In this document: positions 52,967 through 62,617 of the stretch, in pieces | Position numbering within the stretch: the stretch's first letter is position 1 | Layout of the letters: the number at the start of each line of letters is the position of its first letter | NCBI GenBank assembly: GCA_963847985.1 | Contig: CAWKBS010000003.1 | Coordinates: 62,001-126,000 of the forward strand | Direction of reading: 5' to 3' | Source of the DNA: JAIBJN01 sp963847985 | GTDB taxonomy: Bacteria; Actinomycetota; Thermoleophilia; Gaiellales; Gaiellaceae | Length of the DNA: 64,000 nt | The notes under the pieces: model-generated | The model's database searches: none | Seen by the model: the letters and a program-made list of their open reading frames with translations, nothing else | Told to the model about the DNA's origin: nothing | Program-made: the position numbers and the translations under genes

Positions 52967-54049
52967 TCAGAGCTGGAGGTAGCGATCGACGAGATTGTGC
53001 TCCTGGAGCCGCCGGAGGCCCTCGCGGATCTCGCGGGCCCGCACGGAGCCCACGCCGTCCACCGCCTCGAGGTCGCGGTGGCTGGCGCGAACGACCGCGT
53101 CGAGGCTCTCGAAGTCGCGGACGACGTGCCGGATGATCGAGTCCGGAAGGCGCGGAATGCGCGAGAGGACCCGGTAGCCGCGCGGCTGAACCGAGTGGTC
53201 GAGCGGGTTCGTGTCGCGGTAGCCGAGCAGCTCGGCGAGCTGGTCGAACTCGAGCACGTCGGTGTAGTCGAGCTGAGCGAGGCGCTCGAGGGCCGTCGAC
53301 GAGGCTGCGGGGTCGCCGCTCCTCTCGTAGTCGTAGACGACGGCCGCCTTCTCGCGCGGAACGTCCTCCATCAGCTCGTCGAGCTGCATGCGGATGAGCC
53401 GGCTCTCGTCGCCCAGCTCGACGCAGTTCCGCTCGATCTCCTCGGCCATCCGCGTCGTCATCTCCGCGCGCTGGAGGACGACGAGGACGTCGTCGAGGAC
53501 GACGGCACTCTGGAACTCGAGCGCGGTCAGCCGCGTCAGGCCCTGGTCGAGGCGGCTGCGGTAGGTCTCGAGCGTCCCCAGCGCCTGGTTCGTTCGCGCG
53601 AGCGTGTCCGAGATCTCGCCGAGCTGGTAGCGGAGGTCGCCGATGAAGACGGTCACGGTCTCGCGCTGCTGCGAGATCGAGACGACCAGCGCGTCGGTCT
53701 GCTTGGCCACGCGCTCGGCCGTGCGGTGCCGGGTGCCCGTCTCGTCGGACGGGATGGCCGGGTCCGGCATGAGCTGGACGTTCGCGTAGACGAGCTTCTG
53801 CCCGTCCGCGTTGATCACGATTGCGCCGTCCATCTTGGCCAGCTCGTAGAGGAGCTGGGAGGTGAGCGGGAGGTCGAGCCGCATCCCACCGGAGAAGAGG
53901 AACGCCAGGCCGTTCGGGTCGCCGATGACGATCAGCGCGCCGAGCTCGGCCCGGATGATGTCGTCGATGCCGGAGCGCAGCGGCGTGCCCGGCGCGACCT
54001 GCTTGAGCGCCGAGAGGAGGGTCTTATCCTTCCGAGGATCCGCTCGCAT
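52967..54049 (-). CDS. disA: DNA integrity scanning diadenylate cyclase
   Basis: DisA makes c-di-AMP and scans DNA for damage. The cyclase motifs DGA (74-76, in AKMDGAIVI) and GTRHR (105-109) are intact. A helical spine follows, and a C-terminal helix-hairpin-helix (LEAVDGVGSVRAREIREGL) binds DNA. The 360-residue length is standard. It overlaps radA by 26 bases; RadA inhibits DisA in other bacteria, so coupling is meaningful. Confidence 0.96.
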   Translation of the reverse strand: MRADPRKDKTLLSALKQVAPGTPLRSGIDDIIRAELGALIVIGDPNGLAFLFSGGMRLDLPLTSQLLYELAKMDGAIVINADGQKLVYANVQLMPDPAIPSDETGTRHRTAERVAKQTDALVVSISQQRETVTVFIGDLRYQLGEISDTLARTNQALGTLETYRSRLDQGLTRLTALEFQSAVVLDDVLVVLQRAEMTTRMAEEIERNCVELGDESRLIRMQLDELMEDVPREKAAVVYDYERSGDPAASSTALERLAQLDYTDVLEFDQLAELLGYRDTNPLDHSVQPRGYRVLSRIPRLPDSIIRHVVRDFESLDAVVRASHRDLEAVDGVGSVRAREIREGLRRLQEHNLVDRYLQL

Positions 54050-55385
54050 CGAGCCCCGCAGTGATCGCCGTCCGCAGCGTTCCCGCTGCTGTCAGGCGCA
54101 TTCTGCCACGGGACTCGGTTCCGTCAGGCACGAGCACCTCCGAGAAGCCGAGCTTGGCGCACTCGGCGAGGCGCCGCTCGGCCTGGCTCACCGGGCGCAG
54201 ACGGCCCGTGAGCCCTACTTCTCCGAAGCACGAGACGCCGCGCTTGACAGGCGCTCCGCGGGCCGCGGAGGCGATGGCGAGGGCGACGCCGAGGTCGGCG
54301 CCGGGCTCGTCTACCCGCACGCCTCCGGCGACGTTCACGAAGACGTCCGCCTGCCCGAGCGCGACGCCGGCGTGGCGGCCGAGGACGGCGACGATCATCG
54401 AGAGGCGCTTCGGGTCGACGCCCGTGCCGACCCGCCTCGGCATGGCCAGGTCGGTCGGCGAGACGAGCGCCTGCACCTCGAGCAGGAGCGGCCGCGTGCC
54501 CTCGATCGTGCAGACGACGGCCGATCCGGGCTGCTCCTCGTCGGGATGGCCGAAGAGCTCGGAGGGATCCTCGACGGCGACGAGGCCGGCCGAGGTCATC
54601 TCGAAGACGCCCAGCTCGTTCGTGGAGCCGAAGCGGTTCTTCACCGCGCGCAGGATGCGGTGCGAGCGGTAGCGGTCACCCTCGAAGTGGAGGACGCAGT
54701 CGACGAGGTGCTCGAGCACGCGCGGGCCCGCGACGGAGCCCTCCTTCGTCACGTGGCCGACGAGGAACGTGGCGATGCCCTGCTCCTTGGCCACCCGTAG
54801 GAAGCGGCCGGCCGCCTCGCGCACCTGGGCGACAGAGCCGGGCGCCGAGCCGAGCTCGGGCGCGTAGAGGGTCTGGACGGAGTCGACGACGCAGACCTCG
54901 GGCCTCTCGCGCTCGAGCGTGGCGCAGACCTCGTCCAGGTTCGTCTCGGCGAGGATGTGGACGTCGCCGGCGCCGCCCAGGCGGTCGGCGCGCAGCTTCA
55001 CCTGGGCCGAGGACTCCTCGCCGGTGACGAGCACCGCCTTCCGCTCCTTGGACATGGCCTGCAAGGCCATGAGCAGGAGCGTGGACTTGCCGATCCCGGG
55101 GTCCCCGGAGACGAGGACGAGGCTGGCGGGGACGAGGCCGCCGCCGAGGACGCGGTCGAGCTCCGTGACGCCGGTCGGGATCCGGTCGGCCTCGGCGGTC
55201 TCGACCTCGACGAGGCGAAGGAGCGGGCGGCCGGCGGCCTGGGCGCCGCGGACGCCGGGAGCAGGCGCGAGCGCACGCTCCTCGACCAGGCTCCCCCACT
55301 CCCCGCACGCGGGACAACGGCCGAGCCATTTGCCGGTCGTGTACCCGCACTCGGAGCATGCGTGCTGGAGAGCCGCCTTCGCCAT
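54024..55385 (-). CDS. radA: DNA repair protein RadA (Sms)
   Basis: A 453-residue helicase-like protein of recombination. N-terminal zinc finger CSECGYTTGKWLGRCPACGEW, Walker A GDPGIGKST, the RadA-specific KNRFG motif (AVKNRFGSTNELGVF) and a C-terminal Lon-like domain (GVRVDEPGADLGVALAIASA). The upstream neighbour is a SHOCT protein reading away from it in the same direction order of the minus strand. Confidence 0.96.
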   Translation of the reverse strand: MAKAALQHACSECGYTTGKWLGRCPACGEWGSLVEERALAPAPGVRGAQAAGRPLLRLVEVETAEADRIPTGVTELDRVLGGGLVPASLVLVSGDPGIGKSTLLLMALQAMSKERKAVLVTGEESSAQVKLRADRLGGAGDVHILAETNLDEVCATLERERPEVCVVDSVQTLYAPELGSAPGSVAQVREAAGRFLRVAKEQGIATFLVGHVTKEGSVAGPRVLEHLVDCVLHFEGDRYRSHRILRAVKNRFGSTNELGVFEMTSAGLVAVEDPSELFGHPDEEQPGSAVVCTIEGTRPLLLEVQALVSPTDLAMPRRVGTGVDPKRLSMIVAVLGRHAGVALGQADVFVNVAGGVRVDEPGADLGVALAIASAARGAPVKRGVSCFGEVGLTGRLRPVSQAERRLAECAKLGFSEVLVPDGTESRGRMRLTAAGTLRTAITAGLDASGSSEG

Positions 55386-55451
55386 GGGCGACCCAGTCTA
55401 GGCAGCCGGTCCGACGCCGAAGCCCGCGGCTTCGTGCCGGTTGTGTGTCGC

Positions 55452-55751
55452 CTACGTGGAGAGGATCTTGGCCTTCTCGGCCGCGAACTCCTCGTCCGTC
55501 AGGATTCCCTGCTTCTGCAGCTCGGCGAGCTTCGCGAGCTTGGCGAACTTGTCCTCCTCGGGCGGAGCTGCCGCTGGCGGGGGCGGGGGCGGGGCCGCCG
55601 CCTGCTGCTGGGCCATCTGCTCGTCGTATTGCTGCTGGTCCTGCGCGGCGTACTTCTGGTCCTGGCGGTGGCGCACGGCGCCGGCGGTGCCGGCCACGAC
55701 AGCCGTCGTAGCAGCCGCGCGAACCAGGCCCGGTCCTCGTCTCCTCAACAT
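55452..55751 (-). CDS. SHOCT-domain protein
   Basis: A 99-residue protein. A possible short membrane helix (VRAAATTAVVAGTAGAV) is followed by a Gln-rich and Pro/Ala-rich linker. The C-terminal SHOCT helix pair is KLAKLAELQKQGILTDEEF, then AAEKAKILS. SHOCT modules mediate protein contacts. The gene starts directly at the stop of the next one. Confidence 0.75.
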   Translation of the reverse strand: MLRRRGPGLVRAAATTAVVAGTAGAVRHRQDQKYAAQDQQQYDEQMAQQQAAAPPPPPPAAAPPEEDKFAKLAKLAELQKQGILTDEEFAAEKAKILST

Positions 55752-56195
55752 CTAGCTCTCCTCTCCGGAATCGGCAGCCGCATAGGCCAGGGCCGCCTGG
55801 ACGACGTCGTGCGGAATGCGCTCGTTGGCAACGAGCCGGCCGTCGGCATTGCGAACTGCCTCGGCGAATCGGGTCGCCCAGACGTTCTCGAAGACGAGCA
55901 GGCCCGCGGACGAGTTCGGGTCGAGCGCCTCGGCCGCGAGGGCGATGTCGTCCTCGTTCAACAGCCCGCTGTCGATGCTTGCGATGTCGTTCATGCCGGC
56001 AGCCTCGTCCTCGGGGTCGACCTCGGCAAGCTCGACGGCGCCTACGTTGCCCTCCTCGTCCTTGATGATGAAGACGAGGTCGAGGATGCGGATCGTCTCG
56101 TTCTCGACCAGCTCGGCCAGCGCCGGGATGATCTCGCCCTTGAACTTGTTGCCGGGGAAGGCCAGGACCAGGTATTCGATCGGCCCGACGCTCAT
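55752..56195 (-). CDS. DUF6325/DUF1269-like protein
   Basis: A 147-residue soluble protein starting MSVGPIEYLVLAFPGNKFKGE, with IRILDLVFIIKDEEGNVGAVEL in the middle and WATRFAEAVRNADGRLVANERIP near the end. This pattern occurs in actinobacterial DUF6325 proteins, often next to SHOCT proteins as here. Possibly a membrane-associated stress protein; function unknown. Confidence 0.7.
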   Translation of the reverse strand: MSVGPIEYLVLAFPGNKFKGEIIPALAELVENETIRILDLVFIIKDEEGNVGAVELAEVDPEDEAAGMNDIASIDSGLLNEDDIALAAEALDPNSSAGLLVFENVWATRFAEAVRNADGRLVANERIPHDVVQAALAYAAADSGEES

Positions 56196-56253
56196 TGGCT
56201 TGCCTCCTGGGAAAGTGGGATAACCGCTGCGGAGTCTGCCACAGAACGCCGGA

Positions 56254-56640
56254 TCAGCGCCGAAAGGCGTCGTCGACCGGAACGCCGTACCCGGTGGCGA
56301 GCGCGTTCGTCTCGTTCGCCATACCCACGACCGCGAGCACCTCGGCGAGCTGCTCGTCGGTCATGCCCCGCTTGCGGGCCGAGGCGGTGTGCGAGGCGAT
56401 GCAGTACTCGCACCCGTTCGTCACTGAGACGGCGACGTAGAGGAGCTCCTTGGTCAGCTGGTCGAGCGCCCCGGGCGCCATGACCTCCTTGACGGACTCC
56501 CACGTGCGCCGGAGCGTGATCGGGTCGACCGCCAGCGCCTTCCAGAAGTTGTTGACCCAGTCCACCTGCCGGGTCTCCATGATGTCGTCGTAGACGGCGC
56601 GCACCTCGGGCGAGGCGTCGTCGTACTCGATCAGCGGCAT
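56254..56640 (-). CDS. AhpD-like / carboxymuconolactone decarboxylase family protein
   Basis: A 128-residue protein from ATG 56640. The redox motif CEYC with His84 (NGCEYCIASHTASARKRG) matches AhpD-type peroxidases, preceded by LTKELLYVAVSVTN. It may reduce peroxides with lipoyl or thiol partners. It starts 8 bases after clpC ends, so it is likely co-transcribed with this stress chaperone. Confidence 0.85.
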   Translation of the reverse strand: MPLIEYDDASPEVRAVYDDIMETRQVDWVNNFWKALAVDPITLRRTWESVKEVMAPGALDQLTKELLYVAVSVTNGCEYCIASHTASARKRGMTDEQLAEVLAVVGMANETNALATGYGVPVDDAFRR

Positions 56641-56647
56641 GGGGCCG

Positions 56648-59182
56648 CTACTCGTCGTCGGCGGGCTGGTCGTCCGCGTCCGCCTCGGCCACAGGCTCCT
56701 CGGCGGGGACGGTGACCTTCTCGGGCTCCGGCGGGGCCTCGCCCTCGACGATCGAGATGTCGACATCCTCCTCGTCGTTCTTCGTGCCGACGACGATGGT
56801 CGAGCCGGGCTTGATCGAGCGGCCGAGGACGAAGTCGGCGAGCGGGTCCTCGATGTAGCGCTGGATGGCCCGGCGCAGCGGGCGGGCGCCCATGGCCGGG
56901 TCGTAGCCCTTGCTGACCAGCAGCTCCTTGGCCTCCTCGGTGAGCTCGATCGCGGCCTCGTGGTCGGCCATCTGCTCCTTGAGCCGCTTCATCATCAGGT
57001 CGACGATGATCTTGATCTCGTCCTTCGTCAGCTTGTGGAAGACGATGACCTCGTCGATGCGGTTGAGCAGCTCGGGGCGGAAGACCTTCTTGAGCTCGCC
57101 CATGATCCGGTCCTTCATCTCGTCGTAGCTGAGGCCGGTGTCGTCGCCGACGGAGAAGCCGAGTGACTGGTTCTTCGAGATCGTGGCCGCGCCGATGTTG
57201 GACGTCATGATCACGATCGTGTTGCGGAAGTCGACCTTGCGACCCTGGGCGTCCGTCAGCTTCCCGTCCTCGAGGATCTGGAGGAGGATGTTGAAGACGT
57301 CCGGGTGGGCCTTCTCGATCTCGTCGAGGAGGACGACCGAGTACGGCTTCCGGCGCACGGCCTCCGTGAGCTGGCCGCCCTCGTCGTAGCCGATGTAGCC
57401 GGGGGGCGAGCCGACGAGCCGGGACACGGAGTGCTTCTCCATGTACTCCGACATGTCGACCTGGATCATCGCGTCCTCGTCGCCGAAGAGGAACTCGGCG
57501 AGCGTGCGCGCCAGCTCGGTCTTCCCGACGCCCGAGGGCCCGAGGAAGATGAACGAGCCGGTCGGGCGCTTCGGGTCCTTGATGCCCGCGCGCGCGCGGC
57601 GGATCGACTTCGACACGGCGACGATCGCCTCGTTCTGGCCGATGACGCGCTTGTGGAGCTCGTCCTCCATGCGGATGAGCTTCTGCGACTCCGCCTCGGT
57701 GAGCTTGAAGACCGGGATGCCCGTCCACATGGAGACGATGTCGGCGATCTCCTCCTCGCCGATCTCCGGCTGCTCGTCCTGCTCCGAGGTGCGCCACTTG
57801 TCCTCGAGCTCGCGCTTCTTCTGCGTGAGCTTGCGCTCCTTGTCGCGCAGGTTCGCAGCCTTCTCGAACTCCTGGGACTCGATCGCCGCCTCCTTCTCCT
57901 CGCGCACCTTCTCGATCTCGTCCTCGAGCTCGCGGTAGCGCGGCGGGGCGGTCATGGTCTTGATGCGCATGCGGGAGGCGGCCTCGTCGATCAGGTCGAT
58001 GGCCTTGTCCGGCAGGTGGCGGTCCTGGATGTAGCGGTCGGCGAGCACGGCCGAGGCGCGCAGGGCGTCGTCGGTGATCGTGCAGCGGTGGTGCGCCTCG
58101 TAGCGGTCGCGGAGGCCGCGCAGGATCTGGACGGTGTCGTCCACCGACGGCTCGTCGACGCGGATCTGCTGGAAGCGGCGCTCGAGGGCGGCGTCGCGCT
58201 CGAGGTACTTGCGGTACTCGTCGAGCGTGGTCGCGCCGATCGTCTGCAGCTCGCCCCGGGCCAGCGCGGGCTTGAGAATGGAGGCCGCGTCGATCGCGCC
58301 CTCCGCCGCGCCGGCGCCGACGAGGTTGTGGAGCTCGTCGATGAAGAGAATGATGTCGCCGCGCTGGGTGATCTCCTTCATCACCTTCTTCAGGCGCTCC
58401 TCGAACTCGCCGCGGTACTTCGAGCCCGCCACGAGCGCGGCCAGGTCGAGCGTGTAGATCTGCTTGTTCTTGAGGAGCTCGGGGACCTGGTTGGAGGAGA
58501 TGCGCGCGGCGAGGCCCTCGACGACGGCGGTCTTGCCGACGCCCGGCTCGCCGATCAGCACGGGGTTGTTCTTCGTGCGGCGCGAGAGGATCTGCATCAC
58601 GCGCTCGATCTCGGTCTGGCGCCCGACCACGGGGTCGAGCTTGCCCTCGGCCGCGAGCTTGGTCAGGTTCCGGCCGAACTGGTCGAGGAGCTTGGAGCTC
58701 TTCGCCTTCTCGCCCGCGGCGGCGCCTCCGCCCTGCTGGCGCCGGCCGGGGCCGGAGAGCATGCGGATGATCTCGTTGCGGATCTTCTCGGCGTCGGCGT
58801 CGAAGTCGAGCAGGATGCGCGCGGCGACGCCCTCGTTCTCGCGCACGAGGCCGAGCAGGATGTGCTCGGTGCCGATGTAGTTGTGGCCCAGGGAGAGGGC
58901 CTCGCGCAGCGCGAGCTCGAGCACCTTCTTCGCGCGCGGCGTGAACGGGATCTGGCCGGTCGTCACCTCGTCGCCCTGGCCGACGATGCGGGCGACCTGG
59001 GCGCGGACCTCCTCCACCGTGATGTCCAGGCTCTCGAGCACGCGGGCGGCCAGCCCCTCCTCCTCGCGGAGGAGCCCGAGCAGGATGTGCTCGGTGCCGA
59101 TGTAGTTGTGCTTGAGGGCGCGGGCCTCGTCCTGGGCGAGAACGACGACCTGCCTGGCTCTCTCGGTGAAGCGCTCGAACAA
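56648..59182 (-). CDS. clpC: ATP-dependent Clp protease ATP-binding subunit ClpC
   Basis: An 844-residue Hsp100 unfoldase that feeds ClpP. Two N-terminal repeats (LKHNYIGTEHILLGLLREEEG and LGHNYIGTEHILLGLVRENEG, each a known ClpC repeat), Walker A GEPGVGKTA in the first ATPase, a UVR-bearing coiled coil, and Walker A GPSGVGKTE in the second. The C-terminal tail is acidic. The start is TTG 59182 giving LFERFTERARQVV; GTGAGGTC precedes it. Confidence 0.97.
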   Translation of the reverse strand: MFERFTERARQVVVLAQDEARALKHNYIGTEHILLGLLREEEGLAARVLESLDITVEEVRAQVARIVGQGDEVTTGQIPFTPRAKKVLELALREALSLGHNYIGTEHILLGLVRENEGVAARILLDFDADAEKIRNEIIRMLSGPGRRQQGGGAAAGEKAKSSKLLDQFGRNLTKLAAEGKLDPVVGRQTEIERVMQILSRRTKNNPVLIGEPGVGKTAVVEGLAARISSNQVPELLKNKQIYTLDLAALVAGSKYRGEFEERLKKVMKEITQRGDIILFIDELHNLVGAGAAEGAIDAASILKPALARGELQTIGATTLDEYRKYLERDAALERRFQQIRVDEPSVDDTVQILRGLRDRYEAHHRCTITDDALRASAVLADRYIQDRHLPDKAIDLIDEAASRMRIKTMTAPPRYRELEDEIEKVREEKEAAIESQEFEKAANLRDKERKLTQKKRELEDKWRTSEQDEQPEIGEEEIADIVSMWTGIPVFKLTEAESQKLIRMEDELHKRVIGQNEAIVAVSKSIRRARAGIKDPKRPTGSFIFLGPSGVGKTELARTLAEFLFGDEDAMIQVDMSEYMEKHSVSRLVGSPPGYIGYDEGGQLTEAVRRKPYSVVLLDEIEKAHPDVFNILLQILEDGKLTDAQGRKVDFRNTIVIMTSNIGAATISKNQSLGFSVGDDTGLSYDEMKDRIMGELKKVFRPELLNRIDEVIVFHKLTKDEIKIIVDLMMKRLKEQMADHEAAIELTEEAKELLVSKGYDPAMGARPLRRAIQRYIEDPLADFVLGRSIKPGSTIVVGTKNDEEDVDISIVEGEAPPEPEKVTVPAEEPVAEADADDQPADDE

Positions 59183-59376
59183 GACCTCACGGTCCTTTCC
59201 GGTCGACAGCCGGACCTATGGTACCGAACCAGTCCGCGGTGCCCGAGCGCGCCATGGACTCCGTATCGGCTTCGAGCCGCATGCTTTAGAGAGTCAGTTT
59301 CGAACGCCGGCATCGCTCGGACGGGGTGCCCCCTTTGGGGGAGGCGAGGCCGCCCGAATCTGCCGATCGTAAGTAC

Positions 59377-59922
59377 ATGAGGAGGAGGGGTGCGGTTGCT
59401 CTCGTCGTGTCGCTGGCGCTGCTTGCGCTGGCCGCGCCGTCGACCGCCGGTGCCCTCTCGGTCAGCGGGCAGGAATCGCTCGAGGCGAGCGTGGTCGTCC
59501 GCGTCAACGCCGTCCGCCGCAGCCACGGGCTGCGGGCACTCACCGTGGTCTCCCGGCTGGCCGACGCCGCCGATCGGCACGCGACGTCCATGGCGGCCGC
59601 GAGCTACTTCCGGCACGAGCTCCGGACTCCGGATCGCGCCGGGGGCTGGACCCCGTTCAGCACGTGGATCCGCTGGTACTGGCCGGGCCCGGGCTACTCG
59701 TCCTGGAGCGCCGGCGAGAACCTCGCCTGGGGCGCGCCCAGCCTCTCCGCCTCGGGCACCGTGAGCCGCTGGATGGCGAGCTCCGGTCACCGCGCGAACA
59801 TCCTCAACCCGCGCTGGCGGAACATCGGCATCGGGGCCGTCCAGGTCCGCGATCCCCGCGGCTACTACGGCTCGTGGAACGACGTGACCATCGTGGCCGC
59901 GGAGTTCGGCGTCCGCCAGTAG
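59377..59922 (+). CDS. Secreted CAP-domain protein
   Basis: A 181-residue SCP/PR1-like protein with a signal peptide (AVALVVSLALLALAAPSTAGA). CAP motifs: RSHGLRALTV, SYFRHEL, AGENLAWG and GHRANILNPRWRNIGIG. The function of bacterial CAP proteins is poorly known; some bind peptidoglycan or lipids. Upstream, GCCCCCTTTGGGGGAGGC at about 59329-59346 can form a hairpin in its leader. Confidence 0.87.
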   Translation: MRRRGAVALVVSLALLALAAPSTAGALSVSGQESLEASVVVRVNAVRRSHGLRALTVVSRLADAADRHATSMAAASYFRHELRTPDRAGGWTPFSTWIRWYWPGPGYSSWSAGENLAWGAPSLSASGTVSRWMASSGHRANILNPRWRNIGIGAVQVRDPRGYYGSWNDVTIVAAEFGVRQ

Positions 59923-59951
59923 GCGGCCGCACGGCGCGGTAGGCTCGCGCC

Positions 59952-60782
59952 GTGTCTCTCGAGACGACGATCGTCCCGCGCGGGCCGTATTCGCTCGCGC
60001 TTTCGGCGCGACTAGGGAGCGACACCACCCGCCGCTTTCGGGACGGCGTACTGACGCTCGCCTGCGAAACGCACGGCGGCTCGGCTCTCGCGCGCGTCCG
60101 CCAGCGCCCGGACGGCAGCCTCGCGGTCGCCCTCGATGCCGCCGAGCCCGCCGAGGCGCTCGAGCGGGTCCGCTTCGTGCTCGCCGCCGACGACGACCAC
60201 TCACCGTTCCTCGAGCGCTTCGCGGACGACCGGTTGCTCGGTCGGTCGGTGCGCAGCCTCCGCGGGCTGCGGCCGCTCCGGACGGCGACGGTCACGCACT
60301 CGCTGCTCAAGGCGGTCTGCGGCCAGCTCGTCCAGGCGCGGGCTGCCCGCCAGCTCGAGGCGCGCCTGATGCGCGCGCTCGGCACGCCGTTCGGCGACTT
60401 CTACCTGCCGCCGACCCGGGCGACGTTCGGCGGGCTCGCGCCGGCGCGGCTCGCCCGCGACGGGCTCGTGGCGCGCAAGGCGAACGCGCTCGTCCGCCTC
60501 TCCCGCGAATGGGACGTCGAGCGTCTCCGCGGGGTCGAGACGCCGGCGGCCGTGGCGCGCATCGAGCGCGAGCGCGGGCTCGGGCCCTGGTCGGCAGGGA
60601 TGATCTGCCTCTACGGCCTCGGCCGCTACGAGCAGGGGCTCGTCGGCGACCTCGGGCTCGTCAAGCTCTGCTCCTCGCTCCTCGGCCGCCGGGCCGAGCC
60701 GGAGGACACCCGCCGCCTGCTCGAGCCGTACGACGAGTGGGCGGGCCTGGCGAGTGTCTATCTCCTCGCCAAGCCCGCCTGA
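59952..60782 (+). CDS. DNA-3-methyladenine glycosylase II-like (AlkA family)
   Basis: A 276-residue HhH-GPD glycosylase that removes alkylated bases. An N-terminal AlkA_N-like part is followed by GRSVRSLRGLRPLRTATVTHSLLKAVCGQLV, the hairpin LGPWSAGMICLYGLGR, and the catalytic Asp in GDLGLVKL. GTG start at 59952. With the AlkZ-like protein this is the second alkylation-repair enzyme of the window. Confidence 0.85.
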   Translation: MSLETTIVPRGPYSLALSARLGSDTTRRFRDGVLTLACETHGGSALARVRQRPDGSLAVALDAAEPAEALERVRFVLAADDDHSPFLERFADDRLLGRSVRSLRGLRPLRTATVTHSLLKAVCGQLVQARAARQLEARLMRALGTPFGDFYLPPTRATFGGLAPARLARDGLVARKANALVRLSREWDVERLRGVETPAAVARIERERGLGPWSAGMICLYGLGRYEQGLVGDLGLVKLCSSLLGRRAEPEDTRRLLEPYDEWAGLASVYLLAKPA

Positions 60783-61144
60783 GAGGCCACGTCAGGCCCA
60801 GGAAGCTTGAACCGGAGGCGCCGCCAGAGCCGTAGGCGCCGCCCCCGGTCCGACCCCGTCCATCCCCAGCTCGACAGACGAGGAGCGCGGTCGCCGCGAG
60901 GAAGGCTGCGCGGCCCACGCCGCCTGCGCGCGGGGTTGCACCGGTTCGCCCGGCGCTTCGGCGATGTCGCACGTCGCGGTCAACGCCGCGGTTCGAGCGA
61001 TTCCCCTCATTGCCTCCCCCGTTGCCGCAGGTCTGCCTCGGAGGAAAGCGCGACGTACCCCTTTCGGGTACTGGCCGAAGGAGTGGACCTAGGGAGTGCT
61101 TGGGGAACTTCGCTCGGCAAAGCCGTTGTTCGCCAAGCTCTCCC
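60783..61144. other. Intergenic region before the sugar transferase end
   Basis: No supported gene in 362 bases. The minus strand has a frame starting MRGIARTAALTATC but without a domain or a clean coding signal. A hairpin GTACCC-cttt-CGGGTAC-like dyad occurs near 61053-61070. Nothing else seen. Confidence 0.4.
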
Positions 61145-62602
61145 TCACTCGGCCTGGACCGGGCGGACGATGGCGAGCACCGTCAGGAGGAGGATCTTGA
61201 CGTCGAGCCAGAGCGACCAGTTCTCGATGTAGTAGTTGTCCCACTCGACGCGGTCGGAGAGGGAGGTCTGGCCGCGGAGACCGTGCACCTGGGCCCAGCC
61301 CGTGATGCCTGCCTTGACGCGCTGGCGCTCCCCGTAGCGGTCGATCTGGCCGCTGAAGAGGGCGACGTACTCGGGCCGCTCCGGGCGCGGGCCGACGAGG
61401 CTCATCTCGCCCCTGAGGACGTTCCAGAGCTGCGGGAGCTCGTCGATTGAGGTCCGCCGCAGGAACGTGCCGACGCGCGTCCGCCGGTCGACGCCTTCGA
61501 CGCCTCCGGGCGCGGTGCCGGGTGGAAGCACCGGGGCGGATGCCGTCTCGGCCGCCGGGCGCATCGACCGGAACTTGAGGATCTCGAAGGCGCGGCCGTC
61601 GCGGCCTGCGCGCGCCTGCCGGAAGAAGATCGGGCGGCCCGTCGTCAGCCAGACAGCCGCCCCCGCACCGAGCAGCACGGGCGAGACGAGCACGAGCAGG
61701 AGCCCGGCGGCGAGGCGGTCGGCAGCGTACTTCACGGCGAACTGCCAGCTACGCGGGTTCGTCGGCTGCGCGGTCAGGAGCGGCAGGCCGCCGAGGTACT
61801 CGATGCCGATGTGGCCGACGACCTTCTCGTAGAAGCGCGGCACCATCGAGACCTCGACGCCGAGCTCCTGGCAGCGCCGGAGCACGGCGAGCAGGACCGG
61901 CCCGGGCGCGGTCGAGAAGGTCATGACTACGTGCCTGATCCCGTGCTCGGAGATGACACGGTCGAGGTCCCAGCTCGCCCCGAGGACAGGCAGGTCGGCG
62001 TCGCCGCCGGCGGCGTCGCGCGGCTCCTTGTCGAGGAAGCCGATCGGCCTGAGGCCCAGCTCCGGGTGCTCGAGCAGCCGGTTCGCCGCCAGGCGCCCGA
62101 CGTGGCCGGCGCCGACGACGAGCGTCGGTCGCACCGACTCGCCGCGACGGCGGGCCTGGAGCTCTCCCCAGGAAAGGACGACGCGGCCGGCCAGCAGGTA
62201 CACGCTGGCGAACGCCCACAGACGCGCGGTCTGCGCGGCGACCCAGGGGTCGTCGGCGACCACGATGCGCAGCGAGAGGACGATCATCGCCGCGAGCGCA
62301 GTCGCCGTGACGACGACGCGCAGGTCGTCAAGGACGCGCAGGAAGACGCGAGGCCGGTACAGGCCGCGCGCCGCCATCAACGCGAACGTCAGGAGCGGGA
62401 AGACGACGAGCCAGAGCGCAGGAGTGGTCGGAACTCCTGCGCGGGGCGCGCCGAGGTCGGCGACGACGACGGCCGCGAAGAGCATGAGCGCGTCGACGCC
62501 GAGACACGCCTTCGTCCAGGCGCTCACCCCCCGGGTGCGCGCGACCGCACGCCGTGCCGCGACCGGGAGGGTCCGGGCCTCCATGCGAGAGCTGCGAAGC
62601 AC
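61145..62602 (-). CDS. Exopolysaccharide polyprenyl glycosylphosphotransferase (sugar transferase)
   Basis: A 485-residue initiating transferase of the WbaP/WcaJ type. Five N-terminal membrane helices, a Rossmann-like middle domain (TLVVGAGHVGRLAANRLL) and the C-terminal bacterial sugar transferase domain with FEILKFRSMR, RRTSIDELPQLWNVLRGEMS and LVGPRPERPEYV. It would load the first sugar phosphate onto undecaprenyl phosphate at the membrane. GTG 62602 has GAGGGA upstream; ATG 62584 is an alternative. Confidence 0.93.
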   Translation of the reverse strand: MLRSSRMEARTLPVAARRAVARTRGVSAWTKACLGVDALMLFAAVVVADLGAPRAGVPTTPALWLVVFPLLTFALMAARGLYRPRVFLRVLDDLRVVVTATALAAMIVLSLRIVVADDPWVAAQTARLWAFASVYLLAGRVVLSWGELQARRRGESVRPTLVVGAGHVGRLAANRLLEHPELGLRPIGFLDKEPRDAAGGDADLPVLGASWDLDRVISEHGIRHVVMTFSTAPGPVLLAVLRRCQELGVEVSMVPRFYEKVVGHIGIEYLGGLPLLTAQPTNPRSWQFAVKYAADRLAAGLLLVLVSPVLLGAGAAVWLTTGRPIFFRQARAGRDGRAFEILKFRSMRPAAETASAPVLPPGTAPGGVEGVDRRTRVGTFLRRTSIDELPQLWNVLRGEMSLVGPRPERPEYVALFSGQIDRYGERQRVKAGITGWAQVHGLRGQTSLSDRVEWDNYYIENWSLWLDVKILLLTVLAIVRPVQAE

Positions 62603-62617
62603 GCGGATGTCCCTCGG

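Noticed and set aside
59280..59376. Possible c-di-AMP riboswitch upstream of the CAP-domain gene
   Set aside because: Only one hairpin with a GGGGGAGGC stretch is seen; the leader is too short and the rest of the ydaO consensus is not recognisable.
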